Below are positions 15,301 through 30,300 of a stretch of DNA of 64,000 nt, piece after piece. How positions within the stretch are numbered: position 1 is the first letter of the stretch; every line of letters starts with the position of its first letter. The stretch is from contig OY727097.1 in assembly GCA_963402885.1 (NCBI GenBank), forward strand, positions 12,462,001 through 12,526,000, read 5' to 3'. The notes below the pieces were generated by a model. It searched no databases and was not told the origin of the DNA. It was given only the letters and a program-made list of their open reading frames with translations. A program made the translations under genes and the position numbers. Source of the DNA: Antedon bifida. Taxonomy: Eukaryota; Echinodermata; Crinoidea; Comatulida; Antedonidae.

Positions 15301-18300
15301 ACGAATTGCAACATATACAACAAGTGATATTTATAGTATATGTTGTAATTCGTTTGAACGGATTACTAATCCGTTCAAACGAATTACTAATTTGTTTAAA
15401 CAGATAAATAGTCTGTTCAAACGAATTAGGAATCCGTTCAAACGGATATAGTAATTTGTTTAAACGGATTACTAATTTGTTCAAACGAATTACTAATTCG
15501 TTCAAACGAATTAGTAATCCGTTTAAACAAATTAGTAATTTGTTTAATTTGTTTAAACAGGTTACTAATCTATTTAAACGAATTAGTAATTCGTTTGAAC
15601 GAATTAGTAATTCATTAAAACAGATTACTAATCCGTTTGAACAGATTATTAATCTGTTTAAACATATACTTTAAATGGCACTTGTTGTATATGTTTCAAT
15701 TCGTTTGAACGGATTACTAATTCGTTTGAACAGATTATTAATCCTTTCAAACGAATTACTAATTTGTTAGAACGGATTACGTTCGAAAAACATAAAATGG
15801 CATTAATGTGCTTTCGTACAATCCAGCATTCGAGCAGAGAAATATTATTGAAAAAGTGATGGTTATATGATAATGTTTTGTTACTATTGTAAAGGTTTTT
15901 ATGAAATGAAACTATGTTATGGAATGAAACTACAATTAAGGCCTAGTATTATTCGCTATTTAAACACTGTATTCATTTTCGATAAGGTATACAGATTTTA
16001 AGGTGTATGTATACATTCAGATGCCGTATAAAAGTAAATCCCAGTATTTATAACTTTTTTAAGGAATTTTTAAGCAATATATTTAAACAAATAATTCATT
16101 TTTTCAGTTTTATTCAGAAATATATGATTGATGTTCTGAATTCACTTTTGTGAGCAAAAAAATAATATCAAGACTTGGTTTTTTGTTTTTCTATTCTTGT
16201 TTATGTAACCATGCACACATCAGCAGGCCTAATTTGCTGGTTGGATGGTGACCAAAAACGTGAGCTATAGCCGGAAAAATAACCTAGTTTAGTTCTTATA
16301 AGCCTACCCCAGTTTGATGAATCTTCAGGTATCGGTCGTCGATCTAAAATTATCCGAAAGCCACTCTTATTGTTGATTAGAGTTTACTGTTTTGTTTACA
16401 ACACTTGACTAAGCGTTTGTCGAAATAATGCGCCATCTATTTGCCGAGGAATTTGAAGCTTCTCAGATTGGAATGTTCCATTCATCGCAAATCAATACAT
16501 TTGTATAAACGTATATTAAATATGTCAAAATAGTATTTTTTAGGGTTAGGGTTAGAAAATCGGCCTGTCTTCAACATTATGATGCTGCACTCGAGCTGTT
16601 CGAACGGTTTTCAGCTATTAAAAACAATTATCGTAGGAGGAAATGCGGGTATTTTTCAAAATGGACATCCATTAGACAGTGTAGCCTATACCACGATCGG
16701 AAAACACCCCTATTTGGGGCAAATCGTTCAACCTAAATTCGTTTTAATTGTAAATAACTAATTATCGAAGTCAATTCAATTAGTGAACAGGGTTACATCA
16801 GGTGGTTAAAATCAGTTCCGAAAGTACAACTTTATACTATCGAGTAAAACATTCTAGAAATAACGCGCGATTTACCGAATGTTGCCCTTACTTAAATTTA
16901 TATATAGATTACCAACTACTTAAAATTACCTGTCGAAAGAAAGTGAACTTTTCGTAGTCCGATTGTGATGAAATTAAAACAGAATTGTTTAGCAATATAT
17001 TGTTGTTGTCAATTAATCATCAACGCAGACATGTCAACAGAACAATCAGACTGCGCGTACGATTTCTACATGGCTACGTTTTGTTCTAAAAAAATGTAAC
17101 ACTAACAGTTGATTCGCAGCGTTATAGAGTATGGAACGCCTCCTCTGCCTTCAGTTCACAATGGTCATGCAGTACACACCAATCGTCATGCAGTACACAC
17201 CAATGGTCATGCAGTACACACCAATGGTCATGCAGTACACACCAATCGTCGTTCACATTTATCATGCAGTACACACCAATCGTCATGCAGTACACACCAA
17301 TCGTCATGCAGTACACACCAATGGTCATGCAGTACACACCAATCGTCGTTCACATTTATCATGCAGTACACACCAATCGTCGTTCACATTTATCATGCAG
17401 TACACACCAATCGTCGTTCACATTTATCATGCAGTACACACCAATCGTCATGCAGTACACACCAAACATCATGCAGTACACACCAATCGTCATGCAGTAC
17501 ACACCAAACATCATGCAGTACACACCAATGGTCATGCAGTACACACCAATTGTCATGCAGTACACACCAATCGTCATGCAGTACACACCAATCGTCATGC
17601 AGTGAAATATTGCGTAATTTATACCGCCACCTATCGACAAAATTGAATATCACGTGACGTTTATTAGACGGTTGTGTATTAAACGATGTCACTGGATCAG
17701 TAACTCAATAATAATAATAATAATAATTTAATTTTCCAATTCATCATGTGTTTATTACTTACTTTAATTGTACTGATTGGAATAATTAATCAGTATAATA
17801 ATGCTTGCCTTCTAATCAATGTTAGTTACATTGAAAACCTCATCCAAAGGATGCGATGTAAATCCACTCAACAATTTGTTGAATGGCAAGAGGAGTCATG
17901 GGTCGGCGAATTCACTTGTTATTGTTTGTCTTCTTTAAAAAAATATTTTGATGACGAAGTAACAGTTACTGTATAGTCAGAGTGACACTAGTTATAAGTA
18001 TTATTGTTTCAGATTTGTAATAATTACGTCAAGTATAGCCTCTTCTCTAGTAGGTATGTCAACCACTTTACTTAGCTTTTGGGCATGGCAATGTGCCCTG
18101 GTATATGCACGGTTAAATCGCCTATGACACTAACGCAATCATAAAACAACTATATTCTACATGAGGAAATGACAATGTACTTGCTTAGTATATATACCAA
18201 TGTCTTCATGTAACTGCTGTTTTCAGTATGCTGCTATTTACGTACATGATACAGCAACACCTTCCCCGTGATTATGTTTACGATAATATGTAAAATGTAT

Positions 18301-21300
18301 ATACATTGCGTCATCAGATATGTTATCTATCGGGCTGATAGTTATATAGTAAAAACAAATAATACTATAATATAAAAAGTACATAATGAAAAAAGAATAC
18401 ACGGATAACCTCATTTCGTTAACGTCTGAACTATACTAATATTTAAATCAATTAAAGCTCATCAGTCACACATAATAGTGATTTCGGATTTGACAAAAAC
18501 TGTTTCGCAAATCAACTGATTACATACCGATTATCAGGAATCTTAAATAAACAATTGTAGGAAGACTTACTGTGAGTTTTTTGCATTTGAATTATAATGT
18601 ATGAGGTTAATTATGCCTATTTCAAATAACTGTTTAGCCGATTTTGTTTCTCAGTCTCACTCTGCAATCGCGAAATTTTCTTTTAATTCTAAGCTCACAT
18701 AAACGGGCAATGAAATCGTTAATAAAAAAGATAAGTTTATACAGTATATTTATATTAGTTATTTATTTATTTATTTTTTTCTCGCTTTACTTGGCTTCAT
18801 CGTATCAAAAGGCCTATTCGTGGATACTATTTAAAAAATACAAACAAAGGGTTACTAGCGATGGTTTCCCTGTATAGCTTAATGTCTGTTTCTATCAAAA
18901 CTATCAGATCAACCGGCGGACGCTTTTCTTTAAATAATGTTGCTGATGACTTCTGACGTTAATGCGTCGGTCGTAAATTGGAATATTTTAATTTTTTTTT
19001 AAAAAAGAGGCGTATAAAAATCAATTTGCATGATTGATTTCTGTAATATAAATTATGCATGTAAAAGCGTTGTTTCCTGTTTTTATTGTTGAGGCCGACA
19101 GATCGAACATGTTATACAGGCCATGATTGTTATTATACAAATATGATATGAAAATAACTATTGTTGTTATGTTGTACCATATTGTTTTGAAGTATAATAA
19201 TATATTATATTAAATTTTATACTTATATGGATTTTATAAACACACTTTAGCTTCAATTATGTCAACAAACGACCAAATAATCCTAGGCCTAGCAAGGCTA
19301 AAACGCCTAGGCTAGGCCTAGCCTAATACTAACAGGCCTATAGCTAGACCTAAGCCTAGTACTAGCTTGGCTGAAAGGTAAAATTTTGACAGACAATTTG
19401 AACTTATCTAGGCTAATTATGGTTTTTCCAACGATTCAACATCTTGTAGAGATGTTCCCATTAATTAATAAAAATCTTACACACGATCTAAAGCTAATTT
19501 AAATGCCTTTTTGATCTAAATTAGTACATATATCTCTCCAGAAAAACTAGTCATCATAGCATTAAAATCGCCGCGAAAATAAGTGGCGATGTTGCATTTC
19601 AAAAGCAATAGTATAAAACAATATATTATTTTTCCAAACGCGAAAATATTTGTTTTTTCGTACACGGAAAAAAGTACCATTAAACGATCGTTTAAAAGTG
19701 CGTACTATTGCACGCCATGTGACCACATTCATCCTATCAAATGACAGGAATTTATTTAGGTGTTATATAATACCGGTAGCCGGTTTAAATTTGAAAATTA
19801 AACCATTGTTTTAATCACACTGAACTATACAGCACCCCTTAATAATGTTTGTAAAACTTACATTGTTTGTAAGATCCAAATTAGCACCTGCCTTGATCAA
19901 AATAGTACAAACATCTGTGTGGCCAATACTTGCAGCACACAAAGGTGTATCTCCGTCCTGAAATATTACAAACATTATGTTATAGTATTTTTCACTTCAC
20001 AACACACTATCTAATATTGCACTAAAATCAATTAGTTGTGATCATGTATAATACTAATTCAATTAAATAATATAATTTATATATACTACACTGTTAAATT
20101 AAACAAAGTTTATTAATATTAATGCATTACATACGTATTTGCTTGCATGATATTCTTATGGATGATACAGTACGTTTAAACACTTAATAACTGTAGCATT
20201 TATACTTTATAAACTGTTACCAATTGTGTAAAATATGGTGGTTCTTTCTTTTTTTTTATTTAACCTTTAGTTTTTCAGACACCACCTATTGACAGTAGCA
20301 GAATCGAGTGTTTATTTCAAGCTCACATAAACCGGCAATGAAATCCTCGTTATTAACACACAAAAAAATTATTTATGCTTATACACTACAGTATATTTAA
20401 ATTATCTACTTATTAATTTATTTATATTATATTGTTTTCTCTGTTGACTTGGTTAGATAAAACATGCTACTGAGAAACTGTAAACATTCTAGTTGAAATT
20501 CTTTCTGTTAAGTATACCCACAGATTGCAATATTTTCTGTATACTTAAATAGGTACTCTTTCCGTACATGTGTACATGTGAAAATATTTCACTTCAAACA
20601 TTTTCCAAAATAGTGGTACACAACAATGAAAAAAAGTGTGTTCTTGTCACTAGAACCATTCTTGGGACTGAGTTGAACTTCGAAAATGCCGGTCAGATGT
20701 AAAAACAAGTTACAAAGAAAAAAATAGCAATTGTCACTGCATACTCATCCATCAAACTAGCCGCCATCGGGCAAATACTCAATTCACAGTCATTCAGATT
20801 TTTAAAAAAATGCACTAATCTATTTACGTCACCCTGCAAAGTAGGTATTAACAATTGTTAGAACTCTAGTAACTGTCCTTTTCCGATATCTATTTTCGAC
20901 TCAATATATTTCATTTCTTTTAAGAATATGAACAGTTTGTCTTAAATGAAAGTTAAATTTAATTTGAATTGCGTGTTTATTGTAATTAACAATTGTCTGT
21001 AATTTTAGTATTAATTTGTTTAGAATTAATCTTATGAGGGTTTAGTTTTATAGGAACAATAGTACTTTTTTTATATGTTTTGGCAATTAGTGCAATTAAA
21101 GCGTAATTAATTCAGCAATCGTCGTATTCCATTTGGAATACTACGTCCTGTAAAATGACTAGAATGTTCTCATGGTTGTATTGCGGCGCCTTTCCACGTA
21201 TCATTTTAGCGCATCCCATCCTATTACTATTGAAACCGAATTGAAACATTTTTAAAAATCTTTTTATGATGATCACAAAATACCAAGACACATTAAAGGA

Positions 21301-24300
21301 ACGCTCATCGTCAGATATATGTAATGAGAAATATACAAACAATGATGTTGTTGTGATGTCGTGGGTGGGTGTTAGGTGTGGCGGCGTTCATTCGGGAAGG
21401 CATTGTTGGTAACGTTTTACAATAAAAAAAATTCCCCTAGATATGAACAAGTACAACACCATATTTGATATTATCAAGAAGTGATAACAGTAAACAATGG
21501 TATGAAAATACTTGGTAAATAAATAGATATAGCAGTCAATGAATTATTCAACACATATAATTGTGTTTGTGTTATAATACAATATTGTGTGTATAAATAT
21601 ATGTTGGAGGCGTTTATTAGAGGGTGGATGTTGCATATTACAAATATGTGTTATGGGGGAGACGGCGTTTATTCAAATAAATTCGGTAGGCCTAATTGGT
21701 ATAATCAATACATTATTTATTTTAAATCAAACATCAATAATGAAAATCATCAGTGAGCTGTTTCGGCATAAGGAAAACGTTTTAAACGGCTTGCAACATG
21801 GGCCAAAGAACCCCGGGTCTCAATGGCGATAAAGTACATGCAGAGTACCAGAACGTAACAGTTCCAGAAACGGATGAAACACGAATTTAATTAAGTATGA
21901 AAGCAAACATACAACGGACAATGATTAAAAGTTTCCCAAAAAATTGGTGAATTAAACTAAAATTTGAACTCAATCATCACCGTGATTAGTTCGGGATATC
22001 CGCGTTAACTCACACAGTGTAACAAACATCTTAAAATATGCACATACTCTATGACCTGACAAAAGAAACTATTCATAGTGCTGAATTATGTATATTTTTA
22101 CAGTATTAAGTGCGAATAACCAATCAAGTTAATAGTGTATGTTTTCTTCGCAAAAAATCCAATGTATTGTATGTGATATTTTTCTTGATAGTATAATATT
22201 CAATTTGTTGGTGGATATGATGCATTCTGAAAGTCCTTTAAAGGTTTTGTTAAAAGAAACATCAACTACGATTTAATTTTAAACAATGTTAAAATATGTT
22301 TTGGTATCGGAAAATTTCATAGTTTCGATGCATTTAATGTACAAATTTTGAGAGCTAAAAGATGTATATTCAACTGTAACATTTCAGAGGACCCACACAT
22401 TTAAAGTCATTGTTAAAAGAAATATTGAAATAGAAAAATATATTGCTTTTGAAAATTATAATGTGCATGCATATCCTAAAATGGAAAAAATTAGGAGTAT
22501 AGTCTGCCTTTTAACTACTCATGATATGTATACATTTTTGCTTGATTGGTTTTGTATCTAGCGAAAATGCGAAGGTTTGGACAGTTTTCTCACCAAGTGC
22601 GCGCGACAGGTATTACAAAGTGTTATTTGACGATTATTACAAAGTGCGACAGGGAGTTTACAGATAGTTATTATAATTATATGCGATGTTTTTTTTCCAA
22701 GACAGTTTGTCAGGAATCGACTCTATTTTTGTCCTTTCTTGAGTTTCGGGATCATTAATTTGATGAGATTTGACTTGGAGGTATCCAAGTCCATCTTTGG
22801 TTGATCTGACTTCTCAATGTCAAGATTAACCTTGATGGGGCAGCGTTGTTTCGAATCATGGTGCAGTTTTCGACAATACAGTTATCCTCACTACAAAGTA
22901 GACCTGAGTTGGTTCATTTAGGTATGTTATTACCGATACGTCCTTTAAATTGTAAAATTAGCACTTTGTTTTAATCACACTGAATTACATAGCACATATT
23001 AGTATTAATGTTTGTAACACTTACATTTTCCTGAAGATCCAAATTAGCTCCAGCCTTGATCAAAATAGTGCAAACATCTGTGTGGCCGTTTTGTGCAGCC
23101 ACATATAAAGGTGACGCCCCATCCTGAAATATTACAAACATTATGTTATAGTATAATTCACTCTCAACAAAGTATTGTACTGAAATCAATACGATGTATT
23201 GATTTACCACAAATTACCACCTATAACTAAGTTTGGAGGATCGAGAGAGTTGTTTTTTATAACAAACTTGCAAGGCTTTACATTTTGATGGATTGAGTTT
23301 GAGAAAGTTGTGACTAGCCCAGTTATCTAGATCACAAACGTCAGAATCAACAAAAGTGGGATCGCTAGCACGACGGACCTCAACAAGGATAATATCGTCA
23401 ACATACTTAAATTTAGATGATTGGGCGTATTACGGCAGCATCGTTAATTATAACGTTACAAATAATTGGTCCAAACTTAGTACCATGAGGGACGCCACAA
23501 GAGAGCGTTACCCATTCAGAAAGTTCGGAATGGTAACGAACTCTTTGGCGTCTGTTGGTAAGAAAGTCAACTGCCCAGGGCAATATTTCACTTCGAACAC
23601 CAAGATCAAGAAGCTTTTGGATTGCAAGCGTATGATTGACGGAATCAAAAGCCTTGGTGAAGTCAGTCGCAACTAACGTACCGACTGTGTTTCGTTTGTC
23701 AGAGCCTTTATAAAGGGTATCCAACATCTCAACCAGACAATGAGTTGTTGAAGATCCCTTAATTCCAACAAATTGATGATGATCAATTCGGGGGGAGGGG
23801 GGTTGTGGTGTGGAAGATATTGTTACCGAACCATTTACAAACAAACTCCTCACAGACTTTTGCTAGAATCGACGTGAGGGATATAGGGCGAAGATTTGAA
23901 ACAATAGCAGATTTAAATTTAGGGATAGGGGTAATAGTGGCGTATTTCCACATTTGAGGAATGGAACCTTGGGCAAGGGATGCATTAAGAATACTAGTAA
24001 CAGGGATACTAAATTCGCATGCAAATTCTTTAATCAATTTTCCAGGAAGTCACCTCGGGTCCTGGGGTATTTCTGGCGTTAATTAATAAGGCTGTGAACA
24101 TTTCCCAGATTTGAATCTGGGGGGATGTAAGGTTGGAAGGTAGGCTGGTAGCTTATGGCGTTCAATCGGGCGGCTATTATGTGAGATTGAGGCAAAACTC
24201 TGATTGATTGCCTTAGCAATTTCAAAGTGGTCACTTTGGGGGACTCCGGGGACTGAAATGTTGGGATGGAATTGTAATTTATTGCTCATAATTTGGATTC

Positions 24301-27300
24301 CTTTATGCCAATTGGATGGATCATTCTTTATTTAAATTTGAAAGGCGTTTTTGATAAAAGGATTTTTTGCTGATTTGATAGAGAAAATGATTTTTTTTCT
24401 AAGGAAGCGCCACAGGTACGTTTTTTTTTGGCAAAAGGCTACTTGGCGCTTTTTATTGAGAATCTTAATTTCTGGGGTCATCCAAGATTTGTCATTAGTA
24501 TGCATTTTAGAAGTTTTTTGTGAAAAGTGAGTGTTAATAGCGCTATTGACTGTACGATAACATAAATCAGCCTTAGCTTGGGGTGACTTAGCTTCTAGGA
24601 CTTCAACCCAAGATTGGCCATTTATCCACCTCCCAAAAACAAACATACGATGCTTAGGCATAGGTCTAAAAATACTTTTCCTAATACTACCATTTAATTT
24701 AAGGCCGCTCGGGGCCCAAAAAACATAATTATGGTCACTATTACAAATTGGTGCACCAACAACTGGTTTACAATAAACGTTATTAATGTTAGTAACAATA
24801 ATGTCCAAAATAGCAAGTTCACGTGTAGGTGTCACGAACACTTGTTTCATAGAGTGAGCACGTAAAATTGGGTTGATATCAACTCTGTTAAAATCGCCCA
24901 GTATGACGAAACCAATTGCCGGGTAACTGATCAACAGTAACAATTATGTGGTCAACTAGCACTTGCTGATGTTAATATTTTGGAGGTATATAAACAGCAC
25001 AGACAGCTATCGCAAACACCTTGCGTGGGAGTCGGTAAGGACGAGCATACAGCCACAAACATTCAAGAACATTGTGAATAATAACATCTTTAATCGGCGT
25101 TGCATGCAGGGATATTGTCCTTTACGTAGACGGAAACTCCGTCACCAGTTTTTTCCTCTCTTAATTTAGTGAAAACATTGAAGCCATCAATTGATAAGAA
25201 ATCTGTCGAGATTGAATTCGACTGCCATGTTTATGTTACAACAGCTATATCAACAGGGGATATACAGTTATTCTTAATAACGGCTTCTAATTCGTCAATT
25301 TTGTTGAGTACGGAGCCGCGAGTGTTTATAAGTAAAACAAGGCCATATACATGGCTGCAGTCGCGTGCTCAAGTTAGTGTTTACCGACCAACCAACCGGA
25401 ATTGCTGAACATGTTTACAAATTTGGAAAATGTTTAATAACATTTATGACAATGACAATGACAATTTCTTTTATTTTCTTTGTAAATAAAGTAAATAAAT
25501 AAACAACAAAATTAACATTTATAATTACAAAATTGATTTAACAAAGAAAAGGGGAACATTCTTGAAGCAGATGCTTATATTTTTTTTAATTGACGTGACG
25601 TAGCCTGTCACTTTTGACGTGCTCGTATAACGTAATTTCGAGTTGTAAAGTGAATCAAATATGATGACATTAAAGAAAGGTTGTAAAACAGAAATCGGGC
25701 AAAAAGATTGCGTATTAACGTGCAGTGCGCGTGCAAAAATCTGCGCACTCATTGCAATTTTTCAAACGCTTAAAATTGCCTGAAACGTACTCTAATTTCA
25801 TCGAAAATAAATTTGAAAATGTTGAAAATGTTAAGCCCGCGTACGGATGCGTTATATGCGCTACGCACGTAATTGTATTGCCATATGATGAAAAATAACC
25901 TGAAATTTATGAGTACCAAATTTTATTTAATTGTGATTCATGCTTGTAAAGATATGATTACAAACGTGATTTCGTTAAATTGTGCGTAGACCGCGTAATT
26001 TTTGATTGCGCACCTTGAAAAACATAACCACATCGAAAAATGGAATTAGCTAGATGAAACTTATATCAAGACAAAGTCATATACAAGTTTGTGTTTACCG
26101 ACCGACCGACCAAACGACCGATATGATGCACTGTAGAGTCGCGCGCACGCGACTAAAAACAAGTAGACCACCAACGGTTTTGGGAGCGAAATGAAAAGTG
26201 TTCTTACCCAAATCCGCCAGATGCTTGTCTTTAGAGATCGTGTTTACATATATTAAATTGGCATTAGGCCTACGTATCATGTAGTTGGCATCACGAAAAT
26301 TAGCGATATGTCCATAGCACGAATAAAACAACACGTATTCTACGCTTAGTACCACCACGTTGGCCTCGTTTTCTTCGTTTAACCCGCTTGCAGGTGGTAC
26401 GCAAATAGTTCGTCGAGTTCACGTTGTTCCACATGTGCACTACGCTGCTCCCGTGGTATGCATAACATTTAAACAAGATACAAGATAACGTTATTGTCAA
26501 ATAGTTCATCAACGAAAAATTTGATTGGTTTTTCTCATGGCAACTTAATATAAAAATAGAATAAAATCAGTAAAATGTTAAAAGACAAAGTAAAATACAC
26601 AGAACTGTAAAATATGTACAGATAAGGATAAATGCTATCTGGTGTTCCCAGGTGTTCGAAAATACAATTATTTGTGTTTGTCGTCATTATATTTAAATAT
26701 ACATTGTGGGACAAATGACAGTCGGTATACTGTGCTGTCCGTAACCTTGATATTACTCTTTATTCGTCTACACCCAGTACGATTAAACACGAAGGATGTA
26801 CGGAGTGGATGAGTATCATCGTTCATAATTGCAATTCTTTTCTGTTCCATTCGATTAACATACATTTTCATAACACTAGGCAGATTATTATCTCCATTTA
26901 TGCATTTCTTAGCTCTTTTAACTATGCGTTCAAATTGATTTTTATTGTATTCATACGTGTTACCATAGTAGCAAGTTAAGTTAAACATTAAAACACTTTG
27001 TATAACGGCTTTGTAGAAGAGTACAAGTATTTCTTCATTTACACTAAAGTTTTTGAGTTTCCTAATGAAATTCTTTGCGAACAGTTGTTGCAGCCTGGTC
27101 TGTCCAGGTAAGTTTCTTATCAATCATAGTTCCTAAATATTTATATTTGTCAATATTTCAACAACTGCTCCGTCGATTATAAGTGGTTCAATTTGAGGTT
27201 TTTTAATTCTGAAATCAATAATTAATTCTTTAGTTTTCTTAATATTAAGATCTAAGTAAATTATCGCCACACCATTTTGCAAATCTATTTACTTCATCGA

Positions 27301-30300
27301 AGTAACCGTTAAGTTTGTCTGACATGAAACCCGTTATTACAGTATCATCTGCATACTTGATGATGGAGCATTTAGGGTCTTCACATACATAGTCACTAGT
27401 ATAGAGTGTAAATAAAATGGGGGATAATACACAGCCTTGTGGGGCGCCTGTGCTGACTTTGCATACTTTAGATTGCGCATCTTCTATCTTATCATACTGT
27501 GGTCGTTCCCTAAGGTAACTGATAAGCTATAACAACATTTTAGTATTGACATTTAATTTATACAATTTATCGATAAGTAAGTGAGACTGGATACAATTGA
27601 AAGCACTGGAAATAAAAGTTGATCTGATGAAAGATCTTGGCACATCAAAGTCATTACTGCATCATCTACACCTCTGTTTTGACTATAATGCAAACTGATT
27701 AACATCATTATCAATATCATCATTCGACATAATCATTATAAGCATCATTCTTTCCAAACATTTCATTGGATTTGGTTTCAAAATTATGGGACGGTAATCG
27801 TTTAAGGAAGTAATTTGTTTAGTTTTAGGCAATGGTGCTATTATTGAAGTCTTCCAAATAGTTGGGATAACTCCAGTATCAATAGTACGTTTGAAAAAAG
27901 TTGTAAATACTGGAGAGAGTTGGTGACCACAAAACTTCAGCACTTTATTGCTAATACCGTCAGGACCCGTAGCTTTGTTCACCTTAACACCTGGGAACAC
28001 CTGCCCGACTAAAGTTTCATCAATACTTAAAATAGTGGATTTTTTATTGGTTTCGTTTTCTAATGACCTTATGTTATCGCTAAAATCATTTTATCAAATC
28101 GGCAGTAAAATTCATTTAGGTCATTTGCGAGTTTAAAATTAAAATTGTTAGTATTACTATTATCATTACTTTCTTTACAGTTAAAACCAGACATTGTTCA
28201 CATTGCCTTCCATGCTCCGCGGCTATCACAGTTCTTAAATTTATTTTCAAGAGTTCTACCATCTTCAGATTTACCGGATTTGATTAACTTGTTGATTTCT
28301 GTTTGTTTCAGTTTAACAAGACTACTTTGTTATCTGCAAAAGCCCGTTGTTTCTCAATTAATAGCAGTCTTATGTTTCTCGACATCCATGGTTTGTTATT
28401 TGCGTACACTTTCTTGTATCACATTTCCAACACAATATTTAATGTACTCATTTACAGCAGTAGCATTAGTGTCGATATTATTATTGTCGACCACTGACCA
28501 CCAGTCCGTACATTCGAAGCAACCGTGTAATGTATCCACTGCATCTTCCGTCCAGGCGCGGTATTCAATTGTGATTGGCTTGAATTGCTTTTAAAACGTT
28601 GTCTGTATTTCGGCAGCATACACATTGTATTATGATCAGATGCTCCTAGTGGCACTCGCGATTTCACATTATATTCACACTTAATGTTTCTGTTTCTAAT
28701 TTCATCAATTTTATTTGGTAGCGATCTAACGTTTGCAAGAATGATGGAGGGGAGTGGGCTCTTATTACCACTTTTCCTCATTTTTACCCGAGCCCCTCCT
28801 TTCGTACCTTGTAGGAAACTGAGGTTTGGCAACAAATAACATCAGAAAAAACAGTAAGGTAATCCAGCAAAACACACGAAAGGGATATCAAAAACACATA
28901 CAAGATAGACATCAATTCAATGACTAAAAAACATCACAAATACAACAGGAAACTTAAGTCCGGAGAGCAGCTAATGTAGCGCTACCGAGACGACGAAACT
29001 ACTGTCTTATGGCTGTGCACAATGTTTGTTGGCGTTCCAGATAATTATATTTTATTATTTAGGTGTTTTAGTATTATTTATGATTTTCAAACAAATTTTA
29101 AAAGCTTATGTGCATGGAAATAGTGTAGATTTCACATCTTCTAAATCAAATGTCAACTGTATACGTGAAGCATAATTAACAATACATTTAAGTTCCAACT
29201 TATCTTGCAGTTTAAAAGAAGCTATACTGGTATTGGTTGCAATAGCATCTGACAAACGGCATGCTTCGATAACTGCTGTAAAAGTAACAGGGCTGAATTT
29301 GAACCAGAACACTGGGGTAACCCCATATTCATCACGAAAGATGCCCTGGATTATTTATCATCCTGTTTTAAATCAGATGTAATTAGAATTCTATGGACCT
29401 CAACAGCATCCCTATTTCTAGATAAATGTCATTCATACTCATTGGGAGTAGGCTGGTTTATTTAGCAAAAAGAAGATATCCTTTAATTTGCATCAGCTTA
29501 AACTTATTATCGTTTGACCAAAATTATTAAAGATGGGAGCCAATAATCAAATATATACTGCTGATGCTAAACATGCACTGGCCTTGGCTAGGCTAAGCCT
29601 GACTAGGATGAGCCTTCTATCTTTGCTCAAATTATATCCATTTCTTTCCAGTAGCCTTTTATAAACATTCGCTGTCATTTCAACATTTGCTATACTGGAC
29701 AATTATCACAAAATGTAATAATATCATTGTGTTTTGGTTCTGGTCAAATTGGATAGAAAACAAACTCCCTAGCTACTGTAAATTTTGCTATTTGAAAATT
29801 GGGTTAGATTCAATTTTCCTACAAAGATGATATAATTTCATGAAAAAAGGCCATTATAAATGTAAATATTGGTAACAATTGTATAACAATAGATATTCAT
29901 GTCTATGTTTTATTGTATATTTATTTAATGCAAGTCATGTAAAATTTGTCCACACAAAAAATGGCATATCCTTTACCATTGTGTGATTTGATAATACCAC
30001 CAATTACCTAGCTGGGCAAAGTTTGACAGCCTTGTTCTTGCATTGACACTAAGTCGCAGGATTGGTCATATCAATAAATAGCAAACTATAGCCAAATAGC
30101 ATAAACATAGATAGCAAGGAAATAGCTGTGCAATTGCTATACTTGATATAGCATAATATAGCAAATAAAACTTTGCAATTGCTATACTGTACTTGATATA
30201 GCATAAATAGCAAATAAAACTTTGCAATTGCTATACTGTACTTGATATAGCAAACACATAGCTGTGTAATTGCTATACTTGATATATCCATAAATAGCAC

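Larger units (their letters stand above)
11553..16179. repeat. Macrosatellite: three 1.54-kb tandem units
   Basis: Units run 11553-13097, 13098-14638 and 14639-16179; the second and third are 1541 bp. They are almost identical: only a few substitutions and one small indel cluster (near 11615-11655) separate them. Each unit contains a 638-bp palindrome-rich element. The array lies in the intron between the ankyrin exons at 19.9 and 11.2 kb. Near-identity points to recent amplification, or to an assembly effect. Confidence 0.92.

Noticed and set aside
16540-16555. TTAGGGTTAGGGTTAG as a telomere or chromosome end
   Set aside because: Only two and a half units, embedded in unique sequence; at most a tiny interstitial telomere-like tract.
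17109-17657. 182- and 171-codon overlapping frames
   Set aside because: Stop-free 21-bp minisatellite read in several frames on both strands; no selection for one frame is visible.
17746-17976. 76-codon hydrophobic plus-strand frame as a small gene
   Set aside because: No recognisable family, AT-rich codon use like the surrounding intron, no supporting splice or promoter signals.
23356-23676. 106-codon plus-strand frame
   Set aside because: Antisense shadow of the LINE-A reverse transcriptase.
28145-28594. 149-codon plus-strand frame
   Set aside because: Antisense shadow of the LINE-B endonuclease/RT region on the minus strand.
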